Below are positions 63,264-64,000 of a DNA stretch of 64,000 nt, piece after piece (within the stretch, counting starts at the first letter, position 1; each line of letters opens with the position of its first letter). Under the pieces are notes generated by a model that was not told where the DNA came from, did no database searches, and was given only the letters and a program-made list of their open reading frames with translations. Origin of the DNA: DTKD01 sp050948905. Its GTDB lineage: Bacteria > Armatimonadota > UBA5829. The DNA is taken from the NCBI GenBank assembly GCA_050948905.1, contig JBMNES010000001.1, forward strand, positions 1,364,001-1,428,000. Direction: 5' to 3'. The position numbers and the translations under genes are program-made.

Positions 63264-64000
63264 CTAAAGCTTCTCCTGACCCCTCTGAGTCTTTAGTTCC
63301 TTCGCCTGCAAAGCCTCTGCTGTCACGGCAGAGCCGATATACAAAGTATTATAAGCCTCGTCGCTGCTTGTGAACTGAACCCCGCGGCCGTGCCAGTTGA
63401 GGTTGGTGAATATCGGGTTCTTGCGCCCGGTTTCGCTCTCACGCTTCTTAATCCAGTTGTTCATCCGCGTATCCAGCATCGCCACCACTTCCGGGTTCTG
63501 CTCCGCTACGTTGTCGTTCTCATCCGGGTCTTTGAGCAGGTTATAGAGCTCGATTTCCGGTTTGTAGTGGAAATCCGGCTCCAGTGCGCGGATATACTTC
63601 CACTCCGGGGTTCTCCAGCCGTGCTTGCGCATCCAGGTGCTCTCGGTTAAATAATACTCCGGCTCCTGCACGCGCGGCTTGCCCTCAAATAGCGGCACCA
63701 GGCTGCGTCCGTCGAAATCGATTCCAGATTTGATGTCCATCACGTCAAGGATCGTCGGCATAATATCCTTGGTGTGAACATAGTCATCGAACCTCATACC
63801 CGGCTCTATTTTCCCCGGCAGGTGGAAGATTAGCGGGATATGCAGAGTCGGGTCATACAGCCCGTGATGGTCGAAGTAGCACTCGTGATCGTAGAGCGTC
63901 TCGCCGTGGTCGGAGTCTATGACGATCAGCGTCTCACCCTCTATCCCCAGCGATCGCACGGTCTCGAATATATTTGCTATACAGGTGTCCATATACGCAA
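63264..64000 (-). CDS. Sulfatase, C-terminal part
   Basis: About 245 residues are visible; the frame is open to the last base, and the N-terminus with the formylglycine C/S-x-P-x-R site is outside the window. The visible portion has AYMDTCIANIFETVRSLG, TLIVIDSDHGETLYDHEC (metal-binding Asp-His), FDDYVHTKDIMPTILDVM, and the R-rich end with WRTPEWKYIRA. Removes sulfate from a carbohydrate or aryl ester. Likely to work with the adjacent Gfo/Idh/MocA dehydrogenase. Confidence 0.9.
   Translation of the reverse strand, partial: AYMDTCIANIFETVRSLGIEGETLIVIDSDHGETLYDHECYFDHHGLYDPTLHIPLIFHLPGKIEPGMRFDDYVHTKDIMPTILDVMDIKSGIDFDGRSLVPLFEGKPRVQEPEYYLTESTWMRKHGWRTPEWKYIRALEPDFHYKPEIELYNLLKDPDENDNVAEQNPEVVAMLDTRMNNWIKKRESETGRKNPIFTNLNWHGRGVQFTSSDEAYNTLYIGSAVTAEALQAKELKTQRGQEKL

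Noticed and set aside
1..64000. Prophage or insertion sequence
   Set aside because: No integrase, transposase, terminase or capsid-like gene is visible on either strand; the only mobile-type signals are the small repeats and the restriction-modification pair.

Overview
The window is a gene-dense bacterial chromosome segment of moderate GC with many small interspersed palindromic repeats. The mix of genes fits a free-living, diderm-like, metabolically flexible heterotroph: a membrane arm of complex I, a Bacillus-type LexA with a CGAAC-N4-GTTCG box, hydroxylamine reductase, UroD-like proteins, Gfo/Idh/MocA dehydrogenases and many secreted TIM-barrel hydrolases. I lean towards Armatimonadota or a neighbouring phylum. 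This is inference from gene content only; no rRNA is present to settle it.

Layout. 1-8.3 kb: glycyl-tRNA synthetase (3' part off the window), an MFS transporter, tRNA-Ser(GCT), a Fic protein with a double palindromic operator, an archease-lexA-SRPBCC operon with a LexA box just inside archease, an unknown two-domain protein, a GNAT acetyltransferase and an orphan DnaA-N-like protein. 8.3-17 kb: nuoH-I-J-K-L-M-N on the minus strand with its own promoter, interrupted by a GxxExxY gene and repeats; nuoA-G are absent. 17-25 kb: a TPR protein, a GHL6-like hydrolase, a UroD-like protein, fba with a fruK-like kinase, and long-form hpf. 25-35.4 kb: secreted and coiled-coil proteins of unknown role, including a tandem duplication of about 2.5 kb carrying two paralogous secretin-N-like proteins and their flanking repeats. 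35.4-42 kb: engB, an amidohydrolase, a Nudix protein, a BglII/BstYI-like restriction-modification pair, ppa, and hcp with a long palindromic operator. 42-47.5 kb: a propeller-like protein coupled to an MFS transporter, an M14-like peptidase and a uronate-isomerase-like protein. 47.5-48.3 kb: a nine-copy 85-bp minisatellite of paired hairpins. 48.4-64 kb: secreted multidomain proteins, a polysaccharide deacetylase, an active S41 protease paired with a predicted catalytically dead one, and carbohydrate-type hydrolases, two Gfo/Idh/MocA oxidoreductases and a sulfatase cut by the window end.

The strongest unexplained signal is the repeat population. Several families share a fixed flank or loop but have different, compensating stem sequences. 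They occur as full, half and chimeric copies, as BIME-like pairs bounded by GTAG/CTAC, and as an exact 85-bp tandem array. No transposase is visible in the window.

Start codons were chosen by Shine-Dalgarno spacing, overlap with the upstream stop, or the position of promoters and operators; where this departs from the longest frame it is said in the entry.
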